This document shows positions 14,475 to 24,337 of a stretch of 64,000 nt of DNA, one piece after another. The stretch spans positions 134,727 through 198,726 of the forward strand of contig JAOAHZ010000007.1 of assembly GCA_026414975.1 (NCBI GenBank). Direction: 5' to 3'. The translations under genes were made by a program, and so were the position numbers. The notes under the pieces were generated by a model. That model was not told the DNA's origin. It did no database searches and was given only the letters and a program-made list of their open reading frames with translations. How positions within the stretch are numbered: the first letter of the stretch is position 1; every line of letters begins with the position of its first letter. The stretch is from Bacteroidia bacterium (GTDB lineage: Bacteria; Bacteroidota; Bacteroidia; SpSt-205).

Positions 14475-17400
14475 CTAAAAGTTTGCTCGGGCTTGCATGC
14501 GAGCCGAATGGATTGGTTCTCGGCTGCTGTAACGCCCCTCATACAGCAGGGACAATTCCACATAACGACTTATAGGAAAGCTGAGAGTCAGGCTGGTGAA
14601 AAGGTTGCGCCCGATTTGCATGCCCTCCAAAAGGTCCAATAGAAGAAGAGGGGGGATTGGTGTGGCAGAGCGGTAGAAAGCCGGCTCTATCCGCAGATTC
14701 AAAAGGGCTCCAGCTCTCCAGCTCCATCGCTGCTCTATAGGGAATCGCACACCTTGCACATTGAGAGTAGAGGGGCTATTTGACCATCGCCGTCTATAAG
14801 CTAAGCCCGCCGCTGTACGCCACTTTCCTGAAGGTTGGTGGATAAGCTGAGGGGCGACCTCCACCCCCTGGTATGCGTAAGTTAGGTCTGGTTGAAGGGG
14901 GGCTAAACTCTCCTTTACAGTATAGGTACCTACCATTTCTCCCCCCACTTGACGGGATAGGTTGTACCGCGAGCGAGAACTGACCTGGCGCTGAACCTGA
15001 CGCTGAAGCCCTGAGAAAGGTACCAGTTGAGAAAGCTGGTACTGAAAGGAAAAAGTTTGGTCCCCTCGTCGGGCTTGCCTGAATAGAAAAAGGTCCTGCC
15101 GATGAAGAAAAGACCAGCTAAGGAAGGTCGTATCGGCGGGAGGCAAGCTGGGAAGGTAGCGCATCCATCGGCTATCAGGGGCATTTTGACGCTGCTCTAA
15201 TCGGGTATTCAGTTGATAGCTGAGCCATTTGAGTCGCTTCTGAGGCTGCCATCGCAGCGACACGGCTGCATTGACCGCCACGGCTGGAATGAACCGACCT
15301 GTCGCTCGCTGTACCCGAATATACCTGGCTAAAAGAGGATTCACGGCCGGAAAAAACTCCTCTATCTGTTCTAAGCCATCCCCATTCAAATCGCGCCACT
15401 CGTGAGTGCCTTGACCCGGGTTGACGGCGACAAATAAGATTTGCCGCTGGGGCATCTGCTCAGCAGAGAGTTGGTAGAAGGATTCTATCTCCCAGGGAGT
15501 CAGACGAAGGCGAAGGCTATTTTGGCTCAGCAGCGTACGAGAAGGAGCTAATCCAAAGACCGTATCCCCCACTTCAAAAATCCGATAAGAGCTGACTGTG
15601 GAGAAGGTCAGCTTATCGCTCTGGTAGCGCAGCTCTATCTGAGGCATGTAGGCCCGAAACCGAAGCAGCTCCCCTCGTTCTTCTCCACCCAAAGGGGGGC
15701 GCTGCCACTCGCGCCGCCATTGGTACGACACCTGCCCTAACCACTTCTCACCCTTATAGCGCACATACGGCGTGTATTCATAAAACCGAAAGTTTGTACT
15801 ATCGGAAAAGGTACATCGTCGGCGCTCCGTCCAGATGGAGCTACCTACTTGCCATTTTTGCAGGGTGAAGAAGACTCGCCCCGTCTGGCGAATCCACCGG
15901 TCAGAGCCTAAGGGCGTGTAAGAGGGAATGTATTCGGCCAGATAGAGCCCGCCCAATCCCCGCGTGCTGTCTAAGCCTTCCCACAGGAGGGCTGAGCGCA
16001 GCGTGCGTAACGAGTCCCCCCAGCTACGCCAGCCCACATGCGGGGTGAGCCGATACCGAGCCTTATAGCTCACCACCCAGCGACTTTCCACTAAACGCTC
16101 AGTCCGCCGAACCCCTAAGTCGTTGTAGTTCCAGAGGCGTCCATACTCCCGTTCATAAACCCGGTCAGCGTTTTGATAAGAGGCCCCGACGTACTGGAAG
16201 GTAAGCTCAGGCCGCAGTTGCCAAGGACTACGGTCGGACAGAGCTTGCCAGCGAAGGGTCTGCCGCAACGCTACATCTTGAACCGTGCGACGAGCGAATC
16301 TATTGTCTGAGAAACGACTGATATCCACTTCACCTTCCCAAGAGAGCCGAGCCGGACCCTGCCATGCATGACAAAGGGAGAGTACCTCCACGCTGATAGG
16401 CAGAGGCACGACACGCCCTACGATATAGTCGCCCCTGCCTGGGCCTACCCAGCGAAAAGCATTTCCGTTGAGAGATGTGACTTCTCGCACATATTCACCT
16501 CGACCTGCCCCAACAAAAACAAAGCTCACACGGTACATAGCTAACTGGGGGTCTTGGCTCAACTGAAAGTAGCGCAAGCTAAGGCCATTTATCACCGTAT
16601 CCCGAGCTTCATAACGAATCTCCCCGGGCTCAAACGGCACCGTATCAACGCCCGACAAAAGCCCCTGCCGAGAACCCGGAGGCAGGGCTGCCAGCTGAGC
16701 CTCCTCCTGAGGAGACAGAGAAAAATCCAAAGGGCGGCGGAAGTTATCCGCTTGACGGAAATAAGAGACGCTCCCCTGTAGCCTCTCGCCCTGCCAGGTC
16801 TCCCTCAGCCAGATAAAGCTGCGTCCATAACTGCGATCCGCATACTCAAAATCCACCACTATTCGCGTCGCAGCCGTAATGGGTACCCGAGGTGTGAATG
16901 TAATCTCCCCCACCGTGTAATCTATCACATAGTCGCGATCCTGACCCCGCTGCATAAGAATCCCATTGAGGTAGACCTTCTCCGAACCAGCTAAAATGGT
17001 GATGAAGCGCTCTCCGTTTTTACCTGTCAGAGGATAAGGACCCTGCCGGCCCTCCTGACCCATGAAAGAATTTGTGTGAAACTGACCTTTAGCCTCAGCA
17101 AAAGCTACCTGAACCGCATGTTGGTCAATAGGAGCACGCAGCTCCACTCCGAGTACATTCCGATAGAAGTTGGCAAAATGAGTGCGACTTTCCCGCAGCT
17201 CTAAATCTCCAAAGAGTAGCTGGGCACGGCGCCATCGCAGACCTATATTAACTCTATCAAAGTCAGCGATGCTTTGAGTAGCAGCCGTCTGAAAAGGTAG
17301 GTTCTCATCGGTGAGGGCAGCAATAAGGAATAGGTCAGGCGCTATCTTACCCTCCAAGCTCAAGCGAAAGGCGCTATTGAGGGTGGCGCTTTGACCTGTA

Positions 17401-17837
17401 CCCACAGTAAGAGAACGAATCAAGCTACCATTTCGGCTTATTTGGGGATTGAAAGTATCTCGCTGGACAGGCGAAACAGGCCCTTCCGGGGGAGGGCGTT
17501 CAGCTTGAGCTATGCTATCCCACCGCTCTAAGGCTTTCCACGGCAAAGGACTAAAGCGAGAAGGGGCCTTCGGTAGAGGCAGAATCTCCACTCGTACTCT
17601 TACCGAGTCTCCCGCCGACTGCCAAGCCAGAGTGTGAGCTGCACTATCGTATCGCCACCCACGCAGGGGAAGTATCTCCACAGACCCGGGAAGTAGCCAA
17701 CCTTCGGGTAAGCGCCATTCCGAGACGGAGGGCGGAAATATCGTATCTATGCGCTGAGCACGTATAGACGCCCCTATACCTATCCATAGGGCAAAACGAT
17801 AGACTATCATCCCTCTCCAGCCCCCATCCCAGCGCAT
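14475..17837 (-). CDS. large outer-membrane barrel protein, unnamed Bacteroidota family
   Basis: A 1120-residue exported protein with signal peptide ending GASIRAQ. From about residue 130 it carries a block I recall from large uncharacterised Bacteroidota/Chlorobi proteins: 'SRNGSLIRSLTVGTGQ', 'FMGQEGRQGPYPLTGKNGE' and 'DYVIDYTVGEITFTPRVPI', followed by about 700 residues of alternating hydrophobic and aromatic strands ending in 'ARANF', as expected of a beta-barrel with a C-terminal aromatic residue. Function is unknown. An alternative start at 17810 is possible because the n-region is otherwise long; no good TAnnTTTG box precedes 17837. Confidence 0.75.
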   Translation of the reverse strand: MRWDGGWRGMIVYRFALWIGIGASIRAQRIDTIFPPSVSEWRLPEGWLLPGSVEILPLRGWRYDSAAHTLAWQSAGDSVRVRVEILPLPKAPSRFSPLPWKALERWDSIAQAERPPPEGPVSPVQRDTFNPQISRNGSLIRSLTVGTGQSATLNSAFRLSLEGKIAPDLFLIAALTDENLPFQTAATQSIADFDRVNIGLRWRRAQLLFGDLELRESRTHFANFYRNVLGVELRAPIDQHAVQVAFAEAKGQFHTNSFMGQEGRQGPYPLTGKNGERFITILAGSEKVYLNGILMQRGQDRDYVIDYTVGEITFTPRVPITAATRIVVDFEYADRSYGRSFIWLRETWQGERLQGSVSYFRQADNFRRPLDFSLSPQEEAQLAALPPGSRQGLLSGVDTVPFEPGEIRYEARDTVINGLSLRYFQLSQDPQLAMYRVSFVFVGAGRGEYVREVTSLNGNAFRWVGPGRGDYIVGRVVPLPISVEVLSLCHAWQGPARLSWEGEVDISRFSDNRFARRTVQDVALRQTLRWQALSDRSPWQLRPELTFQYVGASYQNADRVYEREYGRLWNYNDLGVRRTERLVESRWVVSYKARYRLTPHVGWRSWGDSLRTLRSALLWEGLDSTRGLGGLYLAEYIPSYTPLGSDRWIRQTGRVFFTLQKWQVGSSIWTERRRCTFSDSTNFRFYEYTPYVRYKGEKWLGQVSYQWRREWQRPPLGGEERGELLRFRAYMPQIELRYQSDKLTFSTVSSYRIFEVGDTVFGLAPSRTLLSQNSLRLRLTPWEIESFYQLSAEQMPQRQILFVAVNPGQGTHEWRDLNGDGLEQIEEFFPAVNPLLARYIRVQRATGRFIPAVAVNAAVSLRWQPQKRLKWLSYQLNTRLEQRQNAPDSRWMRYLPSLPPADTTFLSWSFLHRQDLFLFRQARRGDQTFSFQYQLSQLVPFSGLQRQVQRQVSSRSRYNLSRQVGGEMVGTYTVKESLAPLQPDLTYAYQGVEVAPQLIHQPSGKWRTAAGLAYRRRWSNSPSTLNVQGVRFPIEQRWSWRAGALLNLRIEPAFYRSATPIPPLLLLDLLEGMQIGRNLFTSLTLSFPISRYVELSLLYEGRYSSREPIHSARMQARANF

Positions 17838-18136
17838 GTTGTTCGTATAAATATCAAAGTTTATGGACCCAACTAATCTGCGAAAAACCCGACTGTATTG
17901 AAGGAGCTGCGCGAGTCACCCCAGCGGAGAGCGCACCTCTTTATTAAAGGGGCAGGCAGACTGATCTGGCTTAGCTGAGAGATTGACCAAAAACCTTGCA
18001 CCCAGTAAGCATCCTTGCTCATCTGAGAGGGCTGAAAAAGAACCCCATCCTCGGGGGGGACCGATCTGTCAAGGTACCCTCCTCTCATAATCAGCCGACT
18101 AAGAAAGGACTCCGTTCTCATCGGCCCTTGAATGCT
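17838..18136. other. intergenic, no convincing gene
   Basis: A 299-base gap. An 82-codon frame (17873-18121, minus) exists 16 bases after the lamin-tail gene, but its composition is not protein-like and it has no promoter box, so it is not called. Confidence 0.4.
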
Positions 18137-21100
18137 TCATCGGACCTTTTCAGCGACGGCGCATAGGAGGCGATGTTGGCGGGCTTTACCCCGATTAGGC
18201 TCTATGAGTGAAATGGATACGACATAGACACCAGCGGCCAAGCGCCGTCCCTCTTTATCAACCCCCTCCCACCGAAAGGTATTTTCTCCCACCCCAAGGA
18301 GATAGGATTCAGCGACTTTACTCACTAAGTGTCCGCTCAGGGTGTAAATCTCAATATCCACCTTTGTATCAGGCGAGTCTGCTGGCACATATATCCACAG
18401 AATGTCGTCATACCCATCTCCATCGGGCGAGATAGTACGGGGTTCTAAACGAATCCCCCTCCCTGCGTCAGAGGGTTCTCTTTGGGAGTTTTCATAACCT
18501 GGCGTTCCATAGCGCACGCTGCTGGCGGCAGAATACCAGTTTTGGGGATCATGAGAGGGTCTGTGAGGCGATAAACGCTCTAACGCCACCCCTTTCCGAC
18601 TGCGAAGGTCGGGAAAGTGATAAGCGGACGAATATGGCACCCAATCAATCGGCACAGAATCCCTACTGCGCAGAAGCCACACAGTATCCCGACTATAATC
18701 GTAAGCAGGTAAGCTACGCACTTGGTGAAAGCGGGCATGAGGGGGCGGACTATAGCGGCGCTGCACATCAGCCGTATCCGAGGCAACGCATAAATAGCCC
18801 CTGGGAAAGAGCAGTACAGGTCTTTCTCCCGTAATCGCACGAAAACTGAAAGGCTGACCACCCCTTGCCAAGATAAGCTGAGTTGCGTCTATGATTTTTT
18901 CGGATCGATTATAGAGCTCTACGTATCGTACTCCAGATACCTGCGGCTCAGGAAGGATTTCGTTAATCACCACATCCATAGGCTCCACGGATGCTGGTAC
19001 TATGAAGGAAACGACGAGGGAATCCAGCGGCTCCCCCGCACAAGAGAGCAGGGAATAAAGGGTAATCGTGTAGGAACGATTCTCCTCCAACGGTATCATA
19101 GGAAGAAGTTCTACAGCAAAGCCTCCTTCCATTGGTGTAGCAGCTATCAAAGGCACGGGAGGGTCCCATCGGTACAGCTCCACTTGGCTAAGAGTACTAC
19201 TGTCCATCCTTTCGGAGAAGGACAGAAGAACGACAGGGGGCCTATACTGCGCCGATAAGATAGCGGGGCGTGGACGGGGCTCCGTACTCCGAACAGAGTT
19301 GAGTGAAGCTGGCGTGCCGCCAGTGGGAGAGGCACTAGCTCGCCATCCGTCCCCCCCTGCACAGAGCCATTCTGTCCATAGTCGCTCTAAGCTCCAGCCC
19401 CCATCTTCTTTCGCAGGGTCTTTGTACCATGCGTCCGAGTAGTTTAGCCTTTCGATGTCCCTTCCCCCTGCATCTCTCAGCACGATTAGGCCGCCCCGAT
19501 TGGGTAGGCTCGGAAAAGACAATATCCCTAATGCAGGACCGTAAGCTGACAAAGCCAGCACCCCTTCGGATGAAGTAACTGTAACATAACTATTCGGCGG
19601 TAGGAGATAGTGAGGTAAGCGCCGTTGGATAGTACCGACTTGAAGCGTCCAGTTCTCTAACTCTATGTACTTCTGAGAGCGATTATACAGCTCTATGTAC
19701 TCATACGGAGGAAGGCCTACAGGAGGGTCGGGATCAGCCATAACCTCGGAGATAACCACATCAAAAGGTGCAGCCGGAGCAGGCAAGCCAAAAGCATAGC
19801 GAATCTGAGCCGCATTGCCCGCACAATCCCGAGCTTCTATATCCAGCGTATGCGCAACGCCACTTATTAGGGGAACCGTCAGATAAAGCAGAACCTCATT
19901 CAGCATGCCGAAGCTCACCGATTGTACAGTCGTACCGCCCGTGAGAATGTATCGCTGAGGTAGGCGCATGTAAGCTGTATCTACAGGCTCAGAGAAGGTT
20001 AGCAGTATCTCTTGGAGAGAACGAAAAGTTAGCTTTACAAGAGATGGAGGGGTCTGATCGCTCCACGAGCCCATAACGCTATTGGGAGCACCTGGCGTAC
20101 CGCCTGCAAGGTGAATAGAGGCTATCCAGTTGGAATCCGTGCTGCAGAGATCATCTAAGTCTATCCGTTCTAAGCTCCACCCTCCTTGGGCTTTTGCCGG
20201 GTCCCGATACCAGGAGGCGTAATATTGAACCTGATCCATCGGCACATTATCGGCTCTTAGCAGGACGAGGCTGTCCCCTGAATCGTTTAAGGTAGGAAAT
20301 GAGCTAAGTCCTACAGCTTGCGGTAGGGCAGAGGCTCCATTTACTGTCGTCAGGACTAAATAGTCACCCGGCCCCAAAACTCTCTCTGGCAAGAGGGCAC
20401 AACGGCTTCCATCACAGAACTGCCAGCCCCCCAAACTTATCCATTTGGAAGAGCGGTTATGAATCTCCACATACTCATGCGGCGGGAGCCCTACCATAGG
20501 GGTAGGCTTAGCCATGATTTCTGAAAATATCACATCGCCCGGCAGCGCCGGCTCAGGTAGTCCGAAGGGAATAGTGAGACTTTGGCTATTTCCCTTGCAG
20601 TCCTTAGCGGTACAGGTAAGTGTATAACTCAAACCCACCTGAGGCGTACTGGAGAAGCTCAAAATAACCGTCTGAAGCCCTGTCCGTAGGCCAGTAATAG
20701 CAAGTCCGCCCGCCACTGTGTAGTTGCTCGGATTTTGCATAAAAAGGGTATCCAAACCTTCTGAGAAGATAAGCTGAAACTGGGTAGGAGAAAGCCACTC
20801 CCAGCTTTGAAGGATCGGAGGGCTCTGATCGGTCCAGAGCCCCATTACGCTATTGGAAGCCCCCGGCGTGCCCCCTGTAGGATGCGTAGAAGCTATCCAG
20901 TTTGAGTCAGTGCTGCAAAGGTCATCTAAGTCTATTCGTTCCAAACTCCATCCACCTTGAGCTTTTAGGGGATCGCGGTACCAAGAGGCGCGGTATCGCA
21001 AAGCCTCTATCACCTCATCCGATGGGCTTAGAAGCGTCAGACTATCCCCGCTATCATTCAAGGTAGGCCATGCCGATAGAGGTATAGCATTAGAGTAAGC

Positions 21101-22246
21101 GGAAACGGCGCTGTTAGGGACAAGCAAAATGAAAGTTTGAGGCGGCAGGATGGTATCCCTAAGCGTCCCGCACTGAACCTCATCACATAATCTCAATCCT
21201 GTAGTGGTCAGCCACTTAGAGGAGCGGTTGTAAATCTCCACATACTCGTGAGGGGGAAGGCCCACAGCTGGTGTAGGCTTGGCCATGAGCTCGGACATAA
21301 CCAGATCACCTCGCTGAGGAAGCTCTGGCAAGACGATATTTACTTGTCCGCTGCCTGAGTTGCCATTCATGTCTTGAATGCCCGTGAAGCTGAGCTGATA
21401 CACCACCGAAGGGGTCAAAGGAGCGGAAAGAGTGAGTTCTACCTTGGCGGGGGTGATACGAACCGCCGCATTTACGACTATGCCGCCTGGGCTCAGGGTG
21501 TAGTTGGCAAGATTTTGAGCAGATGCAGCCTCTACCGCCTCTGAAAAAGTCAGGCGTATGAGGGTTGGGGTAATAGCCTCAGCAGAAAGAATTTGCGGCG
21601 GTATGGTATCCACGATAGGAGGTCCGATGTAAAAATCGTCTAGCCATAGATTTTGCCGATTGGTAGAGGTGTGCTGGAAAAGGATGCCAAAGTGAGAGGT
21701 GCTGGTAAAAAACGCATCATTGACGACAAGCTCCTGCTCCCAAAATCCCAAGCTGTCGGTATAGACGCTCCATGTCCCCGCTGCATTCCGCAGGACTCGT
21801 ATGCGGAGTATATTATTTGTACCGCCGAAGCGCCCGACCTTTCCCCCAGCTAAGCGGGTATGCAGCGACCCCTGCTGACGATAAAGCTCCAAGCTATCCA
21901 GATTGCCTAAAATGCCCCCTAATCGCAAGTAGTATCCCTGCAGAGCCGGATCGGTGAGATCAGCTCGGTCAGCTACGAGATAAACTCGCACAAAGTTGGA
22001 AGGGGAGGGATTGAAGCCCACCCGCACCCAAAATTGCCATTCCGTATTATGCATCAGGGTATTGGTTGTGGAGAGATACAGGGTGGCGCTTGCAGAGGGA
22101 CCGTTACTGCGCAAGCGAAAATCGGGCGTGATGATCCAGTAAGCGTCCGTACCGCTCCAGGTGGGATTGGTTGTAAAGTCTCCATCAGAGAAGTCATCGG
22201 TCACCTGGGCTATCAATAGGCCTCCCAAAATCCACGCCCAACGCAT
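18137..22246 (-). CDS. giant surface protein with lamin-tail domains
   Basis: A 1369-residue exported protein (signal WILGGLLIAQ). An N-terminal lectin-like jelly-roll region (about 15-215) is followed by alternating Ig-like (SbsA-type) and lamin-tail domains. Four lamin-tail starts are recognisable: 'VMSELMAKPTPAVGLPPHEY', 'IFSEIMAKPTPMVGLPPHEY', 'VISEVMADPDPPVGLPPYEY' and 'VINEILPEPQVSGVRYVEL'. The end has 'TISPDGDGYDD' and an 'AAGVYVVSI' strand, a FlgD-like or gliding-motility-type C-terminal domain. The ATG at 22246 is used instead of 22294 because it puts the signal peptide first and follows TACATTTT. Likely a secreted adhesive or structural surface protein. Confidence 0.82.
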   Translation of the reverse strand: MRWAWILGGLLIAQVTDDFSDGDFTTNPTWSGTDAYWIITPDFRLRSNGPSASATLYLSTTNTLMHNTEWQFWVRVGFNPSPSNFVRVYLVADRADLTDPALQGYYLRLGGILGNLDSLELYRQQGSLHTRLAGGKVGRFGGTNNILRIRVLRNAAGTWSVYTDSLGFWEQELVVNDAFFTSTSHFGILFQHTSTNRQNLWLDDFYIGPPIVDTIPPQILSAEAITPTLIRLTFSEAVEAASAQNLANYTLSPGGIVVNAAVRITPAKVELTLSAPLTPSVVYQLSFTGIQDMNGNSGSGQVNIVLPELPQRGDLVMSELMAKPTPAVGLPPHEYVEIYNRSSKWLTTTGLRLCDEVQCGTLRDTILPPQTFILLVPNSAVSAYSNAIPLSAWPTLNDSGDSLTLLSPSDEVIEALRYRASWYRDPLKAQGGWSLERIDLDDLCSTDSNWIASTHPTGGTPGASNSVMGLWTDQSPPILQSWEWLSPTQFQLIFSEGLDTLFMQNPSNYTVAGGLAITGLRTGLQTVILSFSSTPQVGLSYTLTCTAKDCKGNSQSLTIPFGLPEPALPGDVIFSEIMAKPTPMVGLPPHEYVEIHNRSSKWISLGGWQFCDGSRCALLPERVLGPGDYLVLTTVNGASALPQAVGLSSFPTLNDSGDSLVLLRADNVPMDQVQYYASWYRDPAKAQGGWSLERIDLDDLCSTDSNWIASIHLAGGTPGAPNSVMGSWSDQTPPSLVKLTFRSLQEILLTFSEPVDTAYMRLPQRYILTGGTTVQSVSFGMLNEVLLYLTVPLISGVAHTLDIEARDCAGNAAQIRYAFGLPAPAAPFDVVISEVMADPDPPVGLPPYEYIELYNRSQKYIELENWTLQVGTIQRRLPHYLLPPNSYVTVTSSEGVLALSAYGPALGILSFPSLPNRGGLIVLRDAGGRDIERLNYSDAWYKDPAKEDGGWSLERLWTEWLCAGGDGWRASASPTGGTPASLNSVRSTEPRPRPAILSAQYRPPVVLLSFSERMDSSTLSQVELYRWDPPVPLIAATPMEGGFAVELLPMIPLEENRSYTITLYSLLSCAGEPLDSLVVSFIVPASVEPMDVVINEILPEPQVSGVRYVELYNRSEKIIDATQLILARGGQPFSFRAITGERPVLLFPRGYLCVASDTADVQRRYSPPPHARFHQVRSLPAYDYSRDTVWLLRSRDSVPIDWVPYSSAYHFPDLRSRKGVALERLSPHRPSHDPQNWYSAASSVRYGTPGYENSQREPSDAGRGIRLEPRTISPDGDGYDDILWIYVPADSPDTKVDIEIYTLSGHLVSKVAESYLLGVGENTFRWEGVDKEGRRLAAGVYVVSISLIEPNRGKARQHRLLCAVAEKVR
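20050..21300 (-). repeat. two long tandem coding repeats, period about 771 bp
   Basis: Within the lamin-tail gene, the stretch from about 20050 to 20520 is repeated at about 20823 to 21300 with high identity, including the protein motif 'GGWSLERIDLDDLCSTDSN'. The period equals one Ig-like plus lamin-tail unit of about 257 residues. Confidence 0.75.
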
Positions 22247-22249
22247 GTG

Positions 22250-22257
22250 AAAATGTA
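22250..22257 (-). promoter_or_regulatory. -7 box variant TACATTTT
   Basis: One mismatch to TAnnTTTG, three bases before the ATG at 22246; it supports that start over 22294. Confidence 0.45.
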
Positions 22258-22267
22258 CAAACTTTTT

Positions 22268-22275
22268 TACCTTCG
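22268..22275 (+). promoter_or_regulatory. -7 box variant TACCTTCG
   Basis: One mismatch to TAnnTTTG, six bases before the ATG at 22282; the same TTCG variant precedes speB. Confidence 0.4.
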
Positions 22276-22281
22276 GGGAAA

Positions 22282-23739
22282 ATGAAGGATGCATGGCGAT
22301 ATGGGCTTGCGTGGCTACCTTTCTGGCTTGGTGCTCAAGGCGTAGGTATTGGCATTCTGCAACCAGACCCTGCAGCCATCTTGCATTTGGAGAGCAACAG
22401 CAAAGGGCTACTGCTACCTCGGCTAACTCGCAACCAGCGGGATGCCATCCCTAATCCCCCCGCCGGCCTTACGATATTCAACACCCAAGATAGCATCGTA
22501 GAATACTACAACGGCCGCTGCTGGCTGCCCGCCTACGCTGAGAGCTGCGATGATTGTAACTTCACCCTCACAGCTAATCCTACCAGCGGCACCATAGACC
22601 ACATCAATACTCAATCGGTCCAGACCACAATCACGCTCACCCAGACGGCTGGCACTTCTCAACCCATAGCCCTTCAAGTGTATTCTACGCTCCCTGCTTA
22701 TACCAGCTACAGCTTCACTCCGCCCATCCTGACGGGGTCTGGCTCAGCTACCCTAACGATTACGGCGGAACCTATAGCTCCTCATGGCACTTACCCTATC
22801 GTCATACAGGCAGTGTGCGGAAACACCATCAAGAACATAGTGTACACCCTCACAATAGACTCCTGCTATCGGGTTCTCATTCTAAATAACGCTACGAACT
22901 ACAACCTCACGGCTGCTAACCCTCAAATCCCGACAGGGCAGCCAGTATGCGTAATAGTTCACACTTACCCGGGGGTGGAAGTTAGCGCTACGAGCCCAGC
23001 TAATCCCGCCTTCACGACGGGCAACCTCCATCCTCAATCTGTAGTAGCTCTGATTCATGAAGGCGCTTTCTTAGGGCGGGGAGGTGACGGCGCAACGGGC
23101 GCCCCCCTTCCTAACTACAGCTTACCAGGGCAGCCGGGCGGCGACGCTGTCCATATTACCGCCCGAACGCACCTATACTTACGCAACGGCCATATCTTCG
23201 GCGGTGGTGGAGGGGGCGCTTCAGTTGGCGTGGAGCAAAACTTCAACATCCCGATTGTAGGAGGAATAACCATAGGCATAAGTGCAGGAGGAGGCGGAGG
23301 AGCTCAGCTCGGGCGAGGCGGACGCCCCTCAGGAAACTTCACGATTGGCTACTTTGCGCCTGGGCAAGATGCTACAGGGGGTATCACGGCAACCGCCGGT
23401 CAAGGAGGTCTACTTACTCTCGTATGGACCTATACCGTGAGCTTAGGAATCGCTAATATAGACCTAACGGTACGCCCAGAAGGGTATGGAGGTCGGGGAG
23501 GAGACTATGGCTACCCTGGACGCGAAGGATTCATACGAGTCTGTTTAGAAGGACAAGTCCGACCCGCTATTGGATCTCCGGTTCCCTTTAGCTTAGGCTG
23601 CTATCCGCAAGGTAACTTTGTCCTGCAATCAGGCGGATCTCCTGGATACGCCATACGACGCATAGGGGGAGCTCCCCTCCTCCCCTATCCTGATAACTAC
23701 TACCTTACAGGGCTCATTCGAGGGCGTATCGGACCATGA
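22282..23739 (+). CDS. exported Gly-rich surface protein
   Basis: A 485-residue protein with signal peptide ending FWLGAQ. It opens with 'GVGIGILQPDPAAILHLES' and 'GLLLPRLTRNQRDAI', a module common at the start of Bacteroidota surface and tail-fibre-like proteins. Next is an Ig-like or BACON-like segment rich in Thr (about 90-195). The C-terminal half is Gly-rich, with stretches such as 'GGGGGGASVGV' and 'GGRGGDYGYPGREG', suggestive of a flexible or collagen-like region. No enzyme motif. Divergent from the lamin-tail gene and overlapped by the next gene. Confidence 0.7.
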   Translation: MKDAWRYGLAWLPFWLGAQGVGIGILQPDPAAILHLESNSKGLLLPRLTRNQRDAIPNPPAGLTIFNTQDSIVEYYNGRCWLPAYAESCDDCNFTLTANPTSGTIDHINTQSVQTTITLTQTAGTSQPIALQVYSTLPAYTSYSFTPPILTGSGSATLTITAEPIAPHGTYPIVIQAVCGNTIKNIVYTLTIDSCYRVLILNNATNYNLTAANPQIPTGQPVCVIVHTYPGVEVSATSPANPAFTTGNLHPQSVVALIHEGAFLGRGGDGATGAPLPNYSLPGQPGGDAVHITARTHLYLRNGHIFGGGGGGASVGVEQNFNIPIVGGITIGISAGGGGGAQLGRGGRPSGNFTIGYFAPGQDATGGITATAGQGGLLTLVWTYTVSLGIANIDLTVRPEGYGGRGGDYGYPGREGFIRVCLEGQVRPAIGSPVPFSLGCYPQGNFVLQSGGSPGYAIRRIGGAPLLPYPDNYYLTGLIRGRIGP

Positions 23740-24335
23740 AACGCCTCATTACTCTCTTACCACCTGCCCTCCTCTGGGGGCAATACCGACTGGATGCCAC
23801 CATCTCTTTCCCGGTACGGGACACACTTCAACCCATCCGAGCGACCCTATGGCTTTTCCCCACGGTACTGCGATACGACCTTTACGGAACCCATAGGGGC
23901 AAAAGCTACCAACTTAGCTACCTTTTCTCTGAAGCAAAAGCCTATCTGATTGACCATACAGAGAAAAAGGCTTATGAGGTTACACCCCTCCGAGAGACCC
24001 CTACGCCCCCCGAAAAAGCCACCTTACTTCGGCGATTTACTACAAAAGACGGCTATCAGGCAGAGGAATGGGAGCTAACTTTCCCCGAACTAAGTCTCAA
24101 AGTTACTTGGGCTTTGGAATTCCCATTTGATTGGAAGCTATGGGAGCGATTCTTGGAAGCTGACCGGATAGGTGCGGCCGCCCGCTACTTCAAAGTGGGC
24201 CTGCCTCTGCGTATAGAACAGTATGAAAAGGGGCTTCTTACCTGGGCTTTAGAGACTCAAACCATCCAAAAGTCCGATAGGCCTCCTTCGGCTCAACCTC
24301 CTTACCCAATCTCGCCTTGGATAGGGGATAAATAG
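23736..24335 (+). CDS. exported DUF4412-like protein
   Basis: A 199-residue exported protein (signal 'PALLWGQ', here Gly before Gln). The mature protein is a beta-sheet-rich domain with the pattern of DUF4412 and related outer-membrane lipid-binding folds: paired strands 'RYDLYGTHRGKSYQLSYL', 'AKAYLIDHTEKKAYEV' and a Trp-rich end. Assignment is tentative. It overlaps the upstream gene by four bases and is two bases from the DUF2520 gene, so all three are one operon. Confidence 0.55.
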   Translation: MKRLITLLPPALLWGQYRLDATISFPVRDTLQPIRATLWLFPTVLRYDLYGTHRGKSYQLSYLFSEAKAYLIDHTEKKAYEVTPLRETPTPPEKATLLRRFTTKDGYQAEEWELTFPELSLKVTWALEFPFDWKLWERFLEADRIGAAARYFKVGLPLRIEQYEKGLLTWALETQTIQKSDRPPSAQPPYPISPWIGDK

Positions 24336-24337
24336 AG

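Noticed and set aside
17873-18121. 82-codon ATG frame 16 bases after the lamin-tail gene
   Set aside because: Odd composition, no hydrophobic core or known motif and no promoter box; likely chance.
22247-22294. Longer start for the lamin-tail protein (MHPSFSPKV...)
   Set aside because: It would bury the signal peptide and overlap the divergent gene; the ATG at 22246 has a promoter box.
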